DNA of 64,000 nucleotides, taken from contig NZ_CP139781.1 of NCBI RefSeq assembly GCF_019679435.2, positions 1,364,001 through 1,428,000 on the forward strand. Reading direction: 5' to 3'. The translations under genes were made by a program, and so were the position numbers. The stretch comes from Actomonas aquatica. GTDB taxonomy: Bacteria; Verrucomicrobiota; Verrucomicrobiia; Opitutales; Opitutaceae. Positions 8,053-16,154 of this stretch are shown here, one piece after another; within the stretch, counting starts at the first letter, position 1; each line of letters starts with the position of its first letter. The notes beneath the pieces are model-generated. The model was not told the DNA's origin. It saw only the letters and a list, made by a program, of their open reading frames with translations, and did not search any database.

Positions 8053-10115
8053 CCTTTCACTGGCCCATTGCTCTTTGGCTACTCGTCCTGCCCGCCGCTC
8101 TGATCCTCGCCGAAATCAGCCGCCGGGTGCGCGCCAGTGTGCGACGTCATCCCAAGATCCTGCGCGCCGAAGCCGCCCCCTCCGGTCTGCAACTGCTCGC
8201 CGACACTTCCGGTGTGATCGCCAACCGCACCCGCGTGCGCTGGCGCCTCTGGCTCGGCCTCGCGCTCGTCATCACCGCCCTCGCCCGTCCGCAATGGGGC
8301 GAAGTGGAAGAACCCGTCTTCGAGCAGTCCCGCGAGATCCTCATCGCCCTCGACCTCTCGCGCTCGATGCTCGCCCCCGACGTCGCCCCCAGCCGACTCG
8401 AACGCAGCAAACTCCTCATCACTTCGCTGCTCGAAAAACTGCAGGGCGAACGCGTCGGCCTCATCGTTTTTGCAGGCACCGCCTTCCTCCAAAGCCCGCT
8501 CAGCGCCGACTACGAGATCCTCGAAGATTTTCTGCCCGCCCTTGACCCGGCCTTCCTACCGCAGGGCGGCACCGACTACGACGCCCTGCTCACGGCCGCC
8601 CTCGACGCGTTCAGCCACGAGACCAACGCCGACCGCTACCTCATCGTCCTCAGCGACGGCGAATCTCAGACCGAGACCTGGCAGAGCCGCGTCGACGAAA
8701 TGCGCGAACGCGAGATTCATGTGCTCACCCTCGGCGTCGGCACCGCCGACGGCGCCATGCTGCCCGACGGCACCGGCGGGTTCATCAAAGACCAACGCGG
8801 CGCCGTCGTCCTCTCTCGCCTCAACCCGTCCACCCTCGAAGACCTCGCCCGCCGCACCAGCGGCCTCTACCGTAACGCCTCCGCCTGGGTCGACCTCTCC
8901 GAGCTCCTCCAACAAACCGTCGAGGCCGGCCGCCAAGGCGAGTTTGCCGAAACCCGCCGCGCCCGCCGTATCGAGCGTTTCCAATGGGCTCTCGCGCCCG
9001 CCATGCTCTTCCTGCTCTGGAGCTTCTGGCGCGAGTTTCCCGTGCAGCCTCGCCAGCGCGCCATGACTGTTAAAACGGCCTCTCGCCGCGCCACCAGCAT
9101 CGCCGCACTGCTCGTATCCGCGTTTCTCTTACAACCGGCGCCAACCACCCGCGCCGTCGAAAAAGTCGACGCGACCGGCAACACCATCGACGATCCCAAC
9201 CAGATCCTCCAACCGCTGAACGGCGAAGGTGCCGAAACCACCGAACCGCCCCCGCCGCCGGAGGCCCCGGTGCGCGACGTCATCGGCCGCCTCGCCCTCA
9301 AGGACGAGATCACCGCCAGCGACTACGCCGAGGTCGCCAACGACACCCTCACCTACGGCGAGACCGTCAAGTCCGCCGGTGAGCAGCTTCACAAACCCGC
9401 CGTCCATGACGCCCTCGATGCGGTCGACGCCGGTGAAGCTCTCGATGCCGACGCCGCCGATTGGCCCGCCCTCCGCGCCGCGCTCGAAAAGCTGCTCGAG
9501 GATCCGCCCCCGCAAGATCAACAGGATCAGGACGGTGACCAAGGCGAGGACGGTGATCAGGAAAACCAGGACGACCAACAAAACCAAGGTGACCAAGGTC
9601 AGCAGGACCAGAACGGTGACCAGGGCGAAAACGACGACCAAGGTGAGTCCGGCGACCAAGGCAATCAGGGCGAGCAAGATCAACAGGGCGAGAACGGTGA
9701 CCAATCCGACCAGTCCCAATCCGAGCAGGAAGACGGTTCCGATTCACAACAAAGCCAGGACGGCGAAGGCGACGAGCAACAGAACCGCGATCCCGCCGGC
9801 TCCGACAACCAATCCCAGGATTCCGAACACCGCCCTCCCGAAAACCGCGAGTCCGCGTTCGGTGATCTCGGCGACGAGGAGGAAGAGGCCCCGCAGCCGC
9901 AACCCCAGCCCCAACCGCAACCTCAGCCCACCCAAGCCGGCAACCAAAGTATCGGCGGCAAACCCACCCAGAGCACCGAGGCCACCGACAACCCCGCTCT
10001 CGCCGTGCCCCTGCAAAAACTCGACCAACTCAAGCAGCAGGACTCTCCCGCTCAGCTCTTTCAACTCATGCAAGATCCACAATCCACGAAGTCCGATCCC
10101 GGACGCGATTGGTGA
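8049..10115 (+). CDS. batB: BatB VWA protein fused to a BatC-like acidic domain
   Basis: 688 residues. The first part is BatB: two N-terminal membrane spans (about 5-22, 66-80), a VWA domain with MIDAS DLSRS at 102-106 and LSDGESQ, and a third span around 312-330. After residue 340 comes what looks like a former separate gene. It has a hydrophobic signal-like segment (TSIAALLVSAFLLQPA), a short helical repeat region resembling BatC, and then about 130 residues made almost only of D, Q, G, N, E and S (roughly 490-620), ending in a PQPQPQ run. Normal BatB proteins are about 320-340 residues, so this is a BatB-BatC fusion. The acidic tract would lie in the periplasm. Confidence 0.92.
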   Translation: MTFHWPIALWLLVLPAALILAEISRRVRASVRRHPKILRAEAAPSGLQLLADTSGVIANRTRVRWRLWLGLALVITALARPQWGEVEEPVFEQSREILIALDLSRSMLAPDVAPSRLERSKLLITSLLEKLQGERVGLIVFAGTAFLQSPLSADYEILEDFLPALDPAFLPQGGTDYDALLTAALDAFSHETNADRYLIVLSDGESQTETWQSRVDEMREREIHVLTLGVGTADGAMLPDGTGGFIKDQRGAVVLSRLNPSTLEDLARRTSGLYRNASAWVDLSELLQQTVEAGRQGEFAETRRARRIERFQWALAPAMLFLLWSFWREFPVQPRQRAMTVKTASRRATSIAALLVSAFLLQPAPTTRAVEKVDATGNTIDDPNQILQPLNGEGAETTEPPPPPEAPVRDVIGRLALKDEITASDYAEVANDTLTYGETVKSAGEQLHKPAVHDALDAVDAGEALDADAADWPALRAALEKLLEDPPPQDQQDQDGDQGEDGDQENQDDQQNQGDQGQQDQNGDQGENDDQGESGDQGNQGEQDQQGENGDQSDQSQSEQEDGSDSQQSQDGEGDEQQNRDPAGSDNQSQDSEHRPPENRESAFGDLGDEEEEAPQPQPQPQPQPQPTQAGNQSIGGKPTQSTEATDNPALAVPLQKLDQLKQQDSPAQLFQLMQDPQSTKSDPGRDW

Positions 10116-10117
10116 CC

Positions 10118-12661
10118 ATGCGCAACCGACTCCTCCTCCTCTTCCTGGCCCTCGCCTGCACCCTCGGTCTGTCCGCCCAGACCGTCCGCTGGCAGCAGCC
10201 CGACTACTTCGCCATCGGCCAAGTCTCCAACTTGGTGCTCTTGCTCAACAACTGTGAGATCGAGGGCGACCTCACCATCCCGCAGGTCCCCAACCTCGAG
10301 ATCGGCCAACCCCAGCGCGGTGAGCAAAGCTCCACCCGTATCATCAACGGCGCCCGCACCGACCAGGTCCTCGTGTATTACGCCTTCCCGGTGCGCCCCC
10401 TCGATCAGGGCCCGGTCCAAATCCCCACCTTCACGCTGCAGACCAATGCCGGCCCGCAAACCGTGCCCGGCCTCAGCGTGCCCGTGCGCGAAGCCACCCT
10501 CGGCGACACCAACATCCTCATTTCCGACATCACCGCCTCGACCCTCGAGGTCGGCGACGGCAGCCCGATCTGGGCCGGCCAAGTCGTGCCGATCACCTAC
10601 TCGCTCGGCGTGTCCGCCCGCTTCAACGCCAACCTCGCCAGCGAACCGTCCTGGGAACCCTCCCCGCTCATCGTCGAGTCGTGGACCGACCCCACCGGCC
10701 GCGCCGAGGGCTCCGGTCGCGACGCCCGCAAACTCGTCACGTATCCCTCCCGCGGATACTTCCCCGCCCCCGGCAGCTACACGGTCAACTCCGTGCAACA
10801 GTCGGTGAACATCGGCATCCCGTCCTCCGGATTCTTCAACTCCCTCCGCGGCGAAACCTTCGCCATCACCAGCGACGCTCCGCAGGTCACCGTGCAACCG
10901 CTGCCCGCCCCCGCACCCGCGTCCTTCGCCGGCGCCGTCGGTTCCTTCACCCTCACCTCCCAAATCGTCCCCGAAGACGCCGCCGTCGGCGATCCGATCA
11001 CGTGGACGCTCGCCCTCGAAGGCACCGGCAACTGGCCGGTCATCTCCGCCCTGCCCGCCCGCCAGGCTTCCAACACCTTCCGCGTCGTTCAACCCGAAGC
11101 CACCCGCTCCAATCCCGAGGGCAAACTCTTCGACGGCAGTATCTCCGAGGACGTCATCCTCATCCCCACCACCGCCGGCACCTTCACCCTGCCCGCCGTC
11201 GAGTGGACCTACTTCGACCCGACCTCCGGCACCTACCAAACCCTCACCACCGAAGCACACGAGCTGACCATCAGCCCCGCCGCCACCACCTCGACGCCCG
11301 CGACCAACCCCACCGCCGCCAACGGCACCACGCCGCCCGCCGTCAACGGTCCGCTGCCGCTCGACGCCACCGCGCCCATTCGCTCCGCACCGGCCCCCGA
11401 CTCCCCGTCGGCCCTGCCCCTCGAGCCCTTGCCCGCCGCGCCCATCGCCGCCCTGCCGCTCGCTCGCCGCGACCTTGCCGTCGCCGGCATCGCCCTCGCC
11501 GCGCTGCTGCCCCTGCTGTGGCTCGTCCTCGCTTATCGCCACGCTCGCGCCGCCGATCCGGGCCGCATCGCCCGCGCCGCCAAACGCCAGCTGCCCGTCG
11601 CCATCAGCCGCGTCAGCCACGCCGCCACGCCGACCGATCGCTCCGCCGCGCTGTTGGAGTGGCAGCGCCTCACCGCGATCCTTTGGCAGTCTCCGCTCGC
11701 CACGCCCTCGGCCAGCCTCTTCGCCTCCGACGACACCTGGCATCAACTCTGGCAGGAAGCCGATCGCGCGCTCTATGCCCGCGACGTCGAACTGCCCGCC
11801 GACTGGACCCAGCGCGCCCACGCCGCCGCCAAACAGAAGCGCGGCCCCGGATTCCCCGTCTTCCGTTGCCTGGCCCTGCGTCACCTCTTCCCGGCCATCG
11901 CACTCCTGCTCACCGCCTTGGCCTTGACGCCGAACCACCTTCCGGCCGCCGAACCCGCCGCCGATCCGATCGCCGCCTACCAGAGCGGCGACTTCGCCGC
12001 CGCCGAAGCCACCTGGCGCGCCGCCGTTGATGCTGCGCCGACCGACTGGGTCGCCCACCACAACCTCGCCCTCGCCCTCGCCCAGCAGAACCGTTGGAAC
12101 GAAGCCGGAGCGCACGCCGCCGTCGCCTTCCTCCAAAACCCGCGCGATCCCTCCACCCGCTGGCACCTCAACTACGTGCTCGATCGCGCCGGCTACAGCC
12201 CGCCCATCATCGGCCGCTTCCTCAATCCGTCGTGGACCGAAAAGATCGCCGCCCAGGCCTCTCCGCCTGAGTGGCAACGGCTCCTGCTCCTCGCCTTCGT
12301 GATCTTCGTCGCCGCCATCGCCGCGATCATCGTCTGCGCCTACCAACCGCGCTGGCGCCTCCTCCGCGCCTTTGCCTGGCTCATGGTGGTGCTCGCCATC
12401 GGCACCGCCGCCGGCGCCGGCCTCAGCCTGCGCACCTACGGCCTCACCATCGAGTCCGACGCCGTGCTCACCTGGCGCTCCGCCACGCTGCGCTCGATCC
12501 CCAGCGACTTGGACGAAGAACAACAATCCACCCCGCTCGCCCCCGGCTCCCTCGCCCGCGTGCAAAAGTCCTTCCTCGGCTGGCGCCAACTCAGCTTCCC
12601 CAACGGCCAAACCGGCTGGATCCGCGCCGAAGAACTGGTCGGAATTTGGAAGAAAAAATAG
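10118..12661 (+). CDS. batD: BatD protein fused to a BatE-like TPR/SH3 region
   Basis: I prefer ATG 10118 (847 residues). TTG 10109 and GTG 10112 are in frame but overlap the end of batB. A signal peptide (MRNRLLLLFLALACTLGLSAQ) precedes beta-sandwich modules typical of BatD (residues about 22-380, with GNWPVISALPA and GTFTLPAVEWTYFDP). A Pro/Ala linker and a membrane span (about 455-475) follow. A second hydrophobic segment (about 590-605) leads into a TPR unit (AYQSGDFAAAEATWRAAVDAAPTDWVAHHNLALALAQQ). Two more spans and a C-terminal SH3-like segment (SLARVQKSFLGWRQLSFPNGQTGWIRAEELVG) complete it. TPR, spans and SH3 are the BatE layout, so BatD and BatE are fused. This closes the cluster. 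Confidence 0.92.
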   Translation: MRNRLLLLFLALACTLGLSAQTVRWQQPDYFAIGQVSNLVLLLNNCEIEGDLTIPQVPNLEIGQPQRGEQSSTRIINGARTDQVLVYYAFPVRPLDQGPVQIPTFTLQTNAGPQTVPGLSVPVREATLGDTNILISDITASTLEVGDGSPIWAGQVVPITYSLGVSARFNANLASEPSWEPSPLIVESWTDPTGRAEGSGRDARKLVTYPSRGYFPAPGSYTVNSVQQSVNIGIPSSGFFNSLRGETFAITSDAPQVTVQPLPAPAPASFAGAVGSFTLTSQIVPEDAAVGDPITWTLALEGTGNWPVISALPARQASNTFRVVQPEATRSNPEGKLFDGSISEDVILIPTTAGTFTLPAVEWTYFDPTSGTYQTLTTEAHELTISPAATTSTPATNPTAANGTTPPAVNGPLPLDATAPIRSAPAPDSPSALPLEPLPAAPIAALPLARRDLAVAGIALAALLPLLWLVLAYRHARAADPGRIARAAKRQLPVAISRVSHAATPTDRSAALLEWQRLTAILWQSPLATPSASLFASDDTWHQLWQEADRALYARDVELPADWTQRAHAAAKQKRGPGFPVFRCLALRHLFPAIALLLTALALTPNHLPAAEPAADPIAAYQSGDFAAAEATWRAAVDAAPTDWVAHHNLALALAQQNRWNEAGAHAAVAFLQNPRDPSTRWHLNYVLDRAGYSPPIIGRFLNPSWTEKIAAQASPPEWQRLLLLAFVIFVAAIAAIIVCAYQPRWRLLRAFAWLMVVLAIGTAAGAGLSLRTYGLTIESDAVLTWRSATLRSIPSDLDEEQQSTPLAPGSLARVQKSFLGWRQLSFPNGQTGWIRAEELVGIWKKK

Positions 12662-12745
12662 TGAATGGTGAGTGGTGAAAGGCTCCGAACTGCCTCCCCT
12701 TCTCGTTTCACCATTCACTCTTCACCATTCACCATTCACCATTCT
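12660..12745. repeat. inverted and tandem GTGAATGGTGA / TTCACCATTCAC repeat
   Basis: A GTGAATGGTGAGTGGTGAAA arm at 12660-12679 faces a TTTCACCATTCACTCTTCACCATTCACC run at about 12707-12743. The element separates the convergent bat cluster and Nudix gene and may act as a transcript-end hairpin. Its unit is the same as at 3830-3860. Confidence 0.75.
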
Positions 12746-13297
12746 TCCCGTTTTCCGCGCCATCCGCAGCATCGACTCCTCGCTGTTGAATTCGGCCATG
12801 CGCTCGATCTCGATCCACGCGAGGTCATGCGACTCATCGGACACCACGAACGCTTCGTCCGCATTTGCCTCGACCATGAAGCGCAGGTCGTAATGCCAAT
12901 GCTCCGGTTCTCCCTTGCGGGCCGGAATCCGATGCCGATCGACGTCAAACAGCGTCGGCGACACCAAACGCAACTCGCTCAGGCCGCTCTCCTCCTCCGC
13001 CTCGCGCATCGCCACCGCCGCGATGTCGAGATCGCCGTCGGCGTGCCCGCCGAGCTGCAGCCACATGTTTAGTTTTCGATGATGTGTGAGCAGCGTCTTG
13101 CGCCGCGTGCGATCCACGATCCACGCCGATCCGGTCAGGTGACCGACTTCCAACGAGCGCTCCGCGCAACGCGGCTCCGCTTCCACAAACGACAGCGTGG
13201 CTTCCACCATCGCCGCCTCATGACCAGCCTCAGCTCCGCTCACCAAATGCGCCCGCAGCAGCGCCGCGACGTGTTCACGCGTTCCCACGACGGCCAT
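12722..13297 (-). CDS. Nudix hydrolase
   Basis: 191 residues from ATG 13297, which overlaps the upstream stop as TGATG. A GGAGG lies 8 nt before it, supporting this start over an ATG 15 nt upstream. The Nudix box is GGHADGDLDIAAVAMREAEEESGL, matching Gx5Ex7REUxEExGU except for Asp in place of the first Glu. The family cleaves nucleoside diphosphates linked to another moiety. The substrate is not evident. The last residues (MVNGEW) come from the TTCACCA repeat, so the original C-terminus has been replaced or extended by repeat DNA. It is coupled to the LOG-family gene. Confidence 0.88.
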   Translation of the reverse strand: MAVVGTREHVAALLRAHLVSGAEAGHEAAMVEATLSFVEAEPRCAERSLEVGHLTGSAWIVDRTRRKTLLTHHRKLNMWLQLGGHADGDLDIAAVAMREAEEESGLSELRLVSPTLFDVDRHRIPARKGEPEHWHYDLRFMVEANADEAFVVSDESHDLAWIEIERMAEFNSEESMLRMARKTGRMVNGEW

Positions 13298-13875
13298 CAG
13301 GAGGACCTCCACAACGCATCCACTTCAAAGGCTTCGGGTGAGGTCAGCAGCGGCCAGATTTCCTCCACCGTCGACGCCACGCCAAAGAGCTTGCGCATGC
13401 CATCCGACTTAAAGCGCTCCACGATCATGCGCTCCAAAAACTTCAACAGATCGTCGTAGAAGCCATCTTGATTGAGCAGCACCAACGGCTTCTGCGTGAG
13501 CGCCAACTGTCGCTCCACCATGATCTCGCTCACCTCCTCCAGCGTGCCAATGCCGCCCGGCAAAGTGATGAACCCATCCGCGCGCTCCGCCATCACGCGC
13601 TTACGTTCGCGCATCGTGTCCACGGTGATCAACTCGTCGGCCTCGTCGTAAGCCAACTCCCGCGACTTCATGAAGTCCGGAATCACGCCCACGACATGAC
13701 CACCCGCCTGATGCACGCCCTTGGCCACCGCGCCCATCGTGCCCACGTTGCCGCCGCCGTAGATCAGCCCCCAGCCTTGCTCGGCCAACCCGCGCCCCAC
13801 CGCTTCCCCCACCTCATAATACTTGGGGTCCAGTTTCCGACTCGAAGAACAATACACACAAATCAGCTTGGTCAT
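13297..13875 (-). CDS. LOG family protein (TIGR00730)
   Basis: 192 residues from ATG 13875. An upstream open stretch reads through a repeat element and is discarded. GWGLIYGGGNVGTMGAVAKG, the catalytic MRERK at 88-92 and PGGIGTLEE at 106-114 are the LOG signature. Family members release adenine or related bases from nucleoside 5'-monophosphates (cytokinin riboside monophosphate phosphoribohydrolase in plants). In bacteria this is usually a nucleotide salvage or clean-up activity. It is the first gene of a two-gene minus-strand unit with the Nudix hydrolase. Both would act on nucleotides. Confidence 0.93.
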   Translation of the reverse strand: MTKLICVYCSSSRKLDPKYYEVGEAVGRGLAEQGWGLIYGGGNVGTMGAVAKGVHQAGGHVVGVIPDFMKSRELAYDEADELITVDTMRERKRVMAERADGFITLPGGIGTLEEVSEIMVERQLALTQKPLVLLNQDGFYDDLLKFLERMIVERFKSDGMRKLFGVASTVEEIWPLLTSPEAFEVDALWRSS

Positions 13876-13934
13876 GAGCCCCCCGGAACAACCACATTCC
13901 CCCGCGGCCCACAAGCCCGCCTTCCAAACGTTTC

Positions 13935-14075
13935 TTTTTAACCACGGATGAACACGGATGGCTCCACTAACGTTTCGCCTTTGGGACCTCGTTTCAGTGG
14001 TTTCGGACAACTTCAAATCCTTGCTGCGCGTAGCCGGTAGGCGAAGCCATCCGTGTTCATCCGTGGTTAAAAAAA
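13935..14075. repeat. paired CACGGATGAACACGGATGG element
   Basis: TTTTTAACCACGGATGAACA at 13936-13955, continuing CGGATGG, is mirrored by CCATCCGTGTTCATCCGTGG at 14047-14066, continuing TTAAAAAA. The arms form a near-perfect stem around about 80 nt of unique sequence. Single or degraded copies lie at 20097-20127, 42186-42356, 53813-54015 and 54606-54643. Here it fills the divergent spacer between the LOG gene and gluQ. Confidence 0.85.
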
Positions 14076-14116
14076 CACTCTGCCTCTCCGCCATTTCCTC
14101 CACACCCTACCCCTCC

Positions 14117-14947
14117 GTGGTTCACACCTCCCAACCCTATCTCGGTCGCCTCGCGCCTTCGCCCACTGGGCTGCTGCACTTGGGTCACGCGCACACCTTT
14201 TGGCTCGCCGCCCAGCGCGCCGCCGCGGCTGGCGGTTCGCTCCTGCTGCGCAACGACGACCTCGATGCCGCCCGCTGCCGTCCGGAGTTCGTTGAAGCTT
14301 TTCAAAACGATCTGCGTTGGCTCGGCCTCTCGTGGACCGAGCCCATGCTAACCCAAAGCCAACGCGTCCCGCTCTACCGCGCCGCCCTCGCCCGCCTCCA
14401 CGCCGCGGGTCACATCTACCCCTGCCATCACTCGCGCCGCGAGATCGCCGAGGCCGCAAGCGCTCCGCACGAAAACGGTCTCAACGACGAACCGCTCTAC
14501 CCCGCGGAATGGCGCCCGCCGCCCGACGCCTCGTTACCCCCGCTCACCGATCCCATCATCTGCAACTGGCGCTTCCGCGTCCCCGACGGCGAAACCGTCG
14601 CTTTCACCGATGCCCACGCCGGCCCGCAATCCGCCATCGCCGGCCGAGACTTCGGCGACTTCCTCGTCTGGCGCAAAGACGACGTGCCCAGCTACCAACT
14701 CGCCTGCGCCCTCGACGACGGGGAACTCGGCATCACCGAAGTCGTCCGCGGCGACGACCTCATCAAATCCACCTTCCGCCAACTCCTCCTCCTGCGCGCC
14801 CTCGGCCTGCCCGAGCCCACCTACTACCACGCCGACCTCGTAACCGACGACACCGGCCAACGCCTCGCCAAACGCCACGACGCCCTCTCTCTCCGCGCCC
14901 TCCGCGACTCCGGCCAATCCCCCGCCCAACTCATCGAGCGGTTCTAA
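14117..14947 (+). CDS. gluQ: glutamyl-Q tRNA(Asp) synthetase
   Basis: 276 residues if started at GTG 14117. The open frame upstream runs through the repeat and is not protein-like. YLGRLAPSPTGLLHLGHAHTF holds the HIGH-like signature (HLGH at 21-24), and RLAKRHDA near 249-256 is the KMSKS equivalent. The protein lacks the anticodon-binding domain of GluRS, as GluQ enzymes do. It transfers glutamate to queuosine at position 34 of tRNA(Asp). The Cys/His cluster HIYPCHHSRREIAEA marks the zinc region, in which only part of the usual four-cysteine set is present. Confidence 0.92.
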   Translation: MVHTSQPYLGRLAPSPTGLLHLGHAHTFWLAAQRAAAAGGSLLLRNDDLDAARCRPEFVEAFQNDLRWLGLSWTEPMLTQSQRVPLYRAALARLHAAGHIYPCHHSRREIAEAASAPHENGLNDEPLYPAEWRPPPDASLPPLTDPIICNWRFRVPDGETVAFTDAHAGPQSAIAGRDFGDFLVWRKDDVPSYQLACALDDGELGITEVVRGDDLIKSTFRQLLLLRALGLPEPTYYHADLVTDDTGQRLAKRHDALSLRALRDSGQSPAQLIERF

Positions 14948-14985
14948 TTTCAGCGTTTCAGTTTTCAGCGTTTCAGCATTTCAAA
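14948..14985. repeat. TTTCAGCGTTTCAG repeats
   Basis: Three imperfect copies of TTTCAGCGTTTCAG(TT) separate gluQ from the MogA/MoaB gene. A related stretch (CTTTCAGTTTTCAGCATT) lies at 54073-54090 upstream of the SxtJ gene. Confidence 0.6.
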
Positions 14986-14991
14986 GATCAG

Positions 14992-15516
14992 ATGATCCGC
15001 ATCGGTGTCCTCAACATTTCCGACCGCGCCGCCGCCGGCGTTTATGCCGACGAACCCGGCCAAGCCTGCGTCGCCCTCCTGCGCGAATGGCTCACCACGG
15101 AGTTTGAGCCCGTGTATGCCATCATCCCCGATGAACAGCGGCAGATCGAAGCCGAGCTCATCCGCCTCGCCGACACCGCCCACTGCGCCCTCATCGTGAC
15201 CACCGGCGGCACCGGTCCGGCCGCGCGCGACGTGACCCCCGAAGCCACCGAAGCCGTCTGCGAAAAGATGCTCCCCGGCTTCGGCGAACTCATGCGCGCC
15301 ACCTCGCTGCGCTACGTGCCCACCGCCATCCTCTCGCGCCAAACCGCCGGCACCCGCGGCGCGACCCTCATCGTCAACCTGCCCGGCCGCCCCAAAGCCA
15401 TCCGCGAAAACCTCGAGGCCGTTTTCCCCGCCATCCCCTACTGCATCGACCTCATCGGCGGCCCCCGCCTCGAAACCAACCCCGAGGTCATGCCCATCTT
15501 CCGCCCCAAGCAATAG
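14992..15516 (+). CDS. MogA/MoaB family molybdopterin-binding protein
   Basis: 174 residues from ATG 14992. IRIGVLNISDRAAAGVYADEPG and the binding motif TTGGTGPAARDVTPEAT, then LPGRPKAIRENLEAVFPAIPYCIDLIGG, identify the MogA/MoaB family. It adenylates molybdopterin before molybdenum insertion, or is a close paralogue. No other molybdenum cofactor genes lie in the window. It is cytoplasmic and downstream of gluQ on the same strand. Confidence 0.92.
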   Translation: MIRIGVLNISDRAAAGVYADEPGQACVALLREWLTTEFEPVYAIIPDEQRQIEAELIRLADTAHCALIVTTGGTGPAARDVTPEATEAVCEKMLPGFGELMRATSLRYVPTAILSRQTAGTRGATLIVNLPGRPKAIRENLEAVFPAIPYCIDLIGGPRLETNPEVMPIFRPKQ

Positions 15517-15532
15517 GACTTCAAAATGTAGC

Positions 15533-15551
15533 AGCGGCCATCTTGGCCGCT
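15533..15551. repeat. AGCGGCC...GGCCGCT hairpin
   Basis: AGCGGCCATCTTGGCCGCT is an imperfect palindrome in the convergent spacer of the MogA and MazG genes. A sibling with a different loop (AGCGGCCGTCTCGGCCGCT) lies at 33441-33459. Each copy is preceded by GTAGC. Confidence 0.75.
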
Positions 15552-15630
15552 CCTCGTTGCCCCTCCGCCCCTTCTACCGCCGTCGCGCAACTGCTTCGCT
15601 GTTTCCTCCCTTCCCTCTCCCAAACCGCCT

Positions 15631-16005
15631 TCAGAGCTCCGTATACTTATCCGCCCGGCCCTTGGCCTTCTCCACCGGATACTTCGCCGCGTTGGCGGCC
15701 ATCTTGCGTTCGATCGCCGCGGCCAGATCGATGCCGGTCATGTTGGCGAACTCGATCGCGTAGATCACCACATCGGACAATTCCTCCTCGATCTTCGCAC
15801 GCTTCACCGGCTCCTTCACCGCATCGCGCGAGGCCTCGGACGTCGTCCACAGGAAGTGCTCCATCAGCTCTCCGGCCTCAGCCGCCAGCGCCATACTCAG
15901 GTTCTTGGGCGCATGAAACTGCTCCCAATCGCGTTCCTGCGCAAAGCCCAACACCCGGGCTTTGATCTCCGCCAACGTCGTCACGTCGTCACTCATCGTG
16001 CTCAT
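15631..16005 (-). CDS. MazG-like nucleotide pyrophosphohydrolase
   Basis: 124 residues from ATG 16005 (a second in-frame ATG lies 9 nt downstream). LSMALAAEAGELMEHFLWTT followed by KIEEELSDVVIYAIEFANMTGIDL gives the EExE-x(n)-ExxD metal motif of MazG-like, RS21-C6/dCTPase-type enzymes. These hydrolyse noncanonical or excess nucleoside triphosphates. There is a single domain, and no membrane segment. The AGCGGCCATCTTGGCCGCT hairpin lies downstream at 15533-15551. Confidence 0.88.
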   Translation of the reverse strand: MSTMSDDVTTLAEIKARVLGFAQERDWEQFHAPKNLSMALAAEAGELMEHFLWTTSEASRDAVKEPVKRAKIEEELSDVVIYAIEFANMTGIDLAAAIERKMAANAAKYPVEKAKGRADKYTEL

Positions 16006-16154
16006 AGGCTCGCGACGATGGCTTGTCCCGACATAGGACGCAATCTCCCACCGCCTCAGCATCGCGCCCTGAGTCACGCAATCTTGGCCATGGATAGCAC
16101 AGATTCCCACGGATCCGATCCACGCTCGTCCCTGCCCATCCTTGAAATCCGTGG

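Noticed and set aside
10061-12718. Long open frame on the minus strand opposite batD (885 codons)
   Set aside because: It mirrors the high-GC codon bias of the plus-strand gene, is low in complexity (Gly, Glu, Asp, Val) and has no domain. Similar shadows opposite the large secreted protein (22132-24765) and the M16 gene (38257-40836) were also discarded.
13876-14103. N-terminal extension of the LOG family protein
   Set aside because: The extension is encoded by the CACGGATG repeat element, and the family starts at MTKLICVYCSSS.
13958-14116. N-terminal extension of gluQ
   Set aside because: It also reads through the repeat. The family begins shortly before YLGRLAPSPTG, so GTG 14117 is preferred.
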